From contig NZ_FNEK01000023.1 in assembly GCF_900099935.1 (NCBI RefSeq), positions 20,904-84,903 on the forward strand: DNA of 64,000 bases. Direction: 5' to 3'. Shown here in pieces: positions 63,672 through 64,000 of the stretch. Each line of letters begins with the position of its first letter. Position 1 is the first letter of the stretch. Origin of the DNA: Aliiruegeria lutimaris (GTDB taxonomy: Bacteria > Pseudomonadota > Alphaproteobacteria > Rhodobacterales > Rhodobacteraceae). Below the pieces are notes generated by a model that worked only from the letters and a program-made list of their open reading frames with translations, was not told where the DNA came from and did no database searches. Both the position numbers and the translations under genes were made by a program.

Positions 63672-64000
63672 CTATTCATCGAGCTTAAGACGCCATGGGG
63701 TATCGGTTTTGATGATCGCGTTAGCGATTGTGACCAACCTTCGGGCGATTGCGATGATGACGAGCTTGTGTGGCTTTCCACGCTCCTTGAGGCGTTTTGC
63801 GACCGGCTTCAGAACCGGATTGTGACAAGCGGCGGCGAGCGCGGCCTGGTACAGCACATGTCGCAATGATCTTCGTCCGCCCGCGATAACGCGTCTGCCT
63901 TGCATCGCCCCGCTGTCATGTGGGACCGGTGCCAAACCGGTCATGGCAGCAATCTCACCCGATGACATCCGGCCGAGTTCAGGCAGTTCAGCGATCAACA
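63672..64000 (-). mobile_element. IS110-family transposase, C-terminal part (cut by window edge)
   Basis: The minus-strand frame opens off the window and reads ELPELGRMSSGEIAAMTGLA, GRRVIAGGRRSLRHVLYQAALAA and HNPVLKPVAKRLKERGKPHK, a typical IS116/IS110/IS902 C-terminal transposase domain with its helix-hairpin-helix and the conserved serine-rich loop. The N-terminal DEDD part lies beyond 64000, so whether it is intact cannot be told. An N-terminal scrap of the same family is at 48961. Confidence 0.88.

Overview
The window looks like a chromosomal segment of a Rhodobacteraceae (Roseobacter-like) alphaproteobacterium. The DNA is GC-rich, and many gene types and arrangements are typical of that group: class II DAHP synthase, ornithine-lipid genes olsB-olsA, the ChpT phosphotransferase of the CtrA phosphorelay, a DUF1194 protein, a tripartite tartrate-type transporter and many amino-acid and sugar ABC transporters. 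The assignment is inference from gene content; no rRNA or tRNA gene was seen.

Layout. 1-22.8 kb is mostly core genome: gmk (cut by the window edge), yicC, a PAS_5 protein behind CtrA-type boxes, DAHP synthase, a GlxA-type regulator, a PQQ-dependent sugar dehydrogenase, a branched-chain amino-acid-type ABC operon with a small secreted protein inserted between its two ATPase genes, OsmC, an M32 carboxypeptidase, heme A synthase, TrmJ, a ThiE-like protein, olsB-olsA, DUF3553, chpT, and obg-proB-proA. 22.8-23.7 kb is gene-poor and carries a decayed LysR fragment.

23.7-36.8 kb is a myo-inositol-type catabolic island. It holds an ABC sugar importer, a LacI-type repressor, two Gfo/Idh dehydrogenases with an IolE-like protein, and iolD-iolC-iolB-iolJ-iolG. 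The same palindrome, TTGCAACCGGTTGCAA, lies in both divergent promoter regions, so one LacI-type repressor probably controls import and catabolism together. No iolA gene is in the window.

37.5-46.1 kb is a tartrate/D-malate-type island: a TctC binding protein, a fused TctA-TctB permease, two isopropylmalate-dehydrogenase-family enzymes, two LysR regulators and a D-tartrate-dehydratase-like enolase. 46.4-48.9 kb is an AmmeMemoRadiSam module: a radical SAM enzyme divergent from a Memo-AMMECR1 fusion. This is a widely conserved system whose biochemical role I cannot state from sequence. Direct-repeat remnants of one IS6-like element bracket it.

49-64 kb is accessory DNA. It carries a periplasmic dienelactone-hydrolase-like protein, a periplasmic histidine phosphatase, a DUF1194 protein, a Tat-exported intradiol-dioxygenase-like protein with a ferric-reductase-type membrane protein, a fusion of two CDGSH iron-sulfur motifs to a glutamate-synthase-like FMN domain, an Orn/Lys/Arg decarboxylase, a FixL/FixJ-like two-component pair followed by an HbpS/GlcG-like secreted protein and an ankyrin protein, and a CIA30 protein. 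Broken IS6, IS3 and IS110 elements are scattered from 36.8 kb to the end, so the right half has been assembled and trimmed by insertion-sequence activity.
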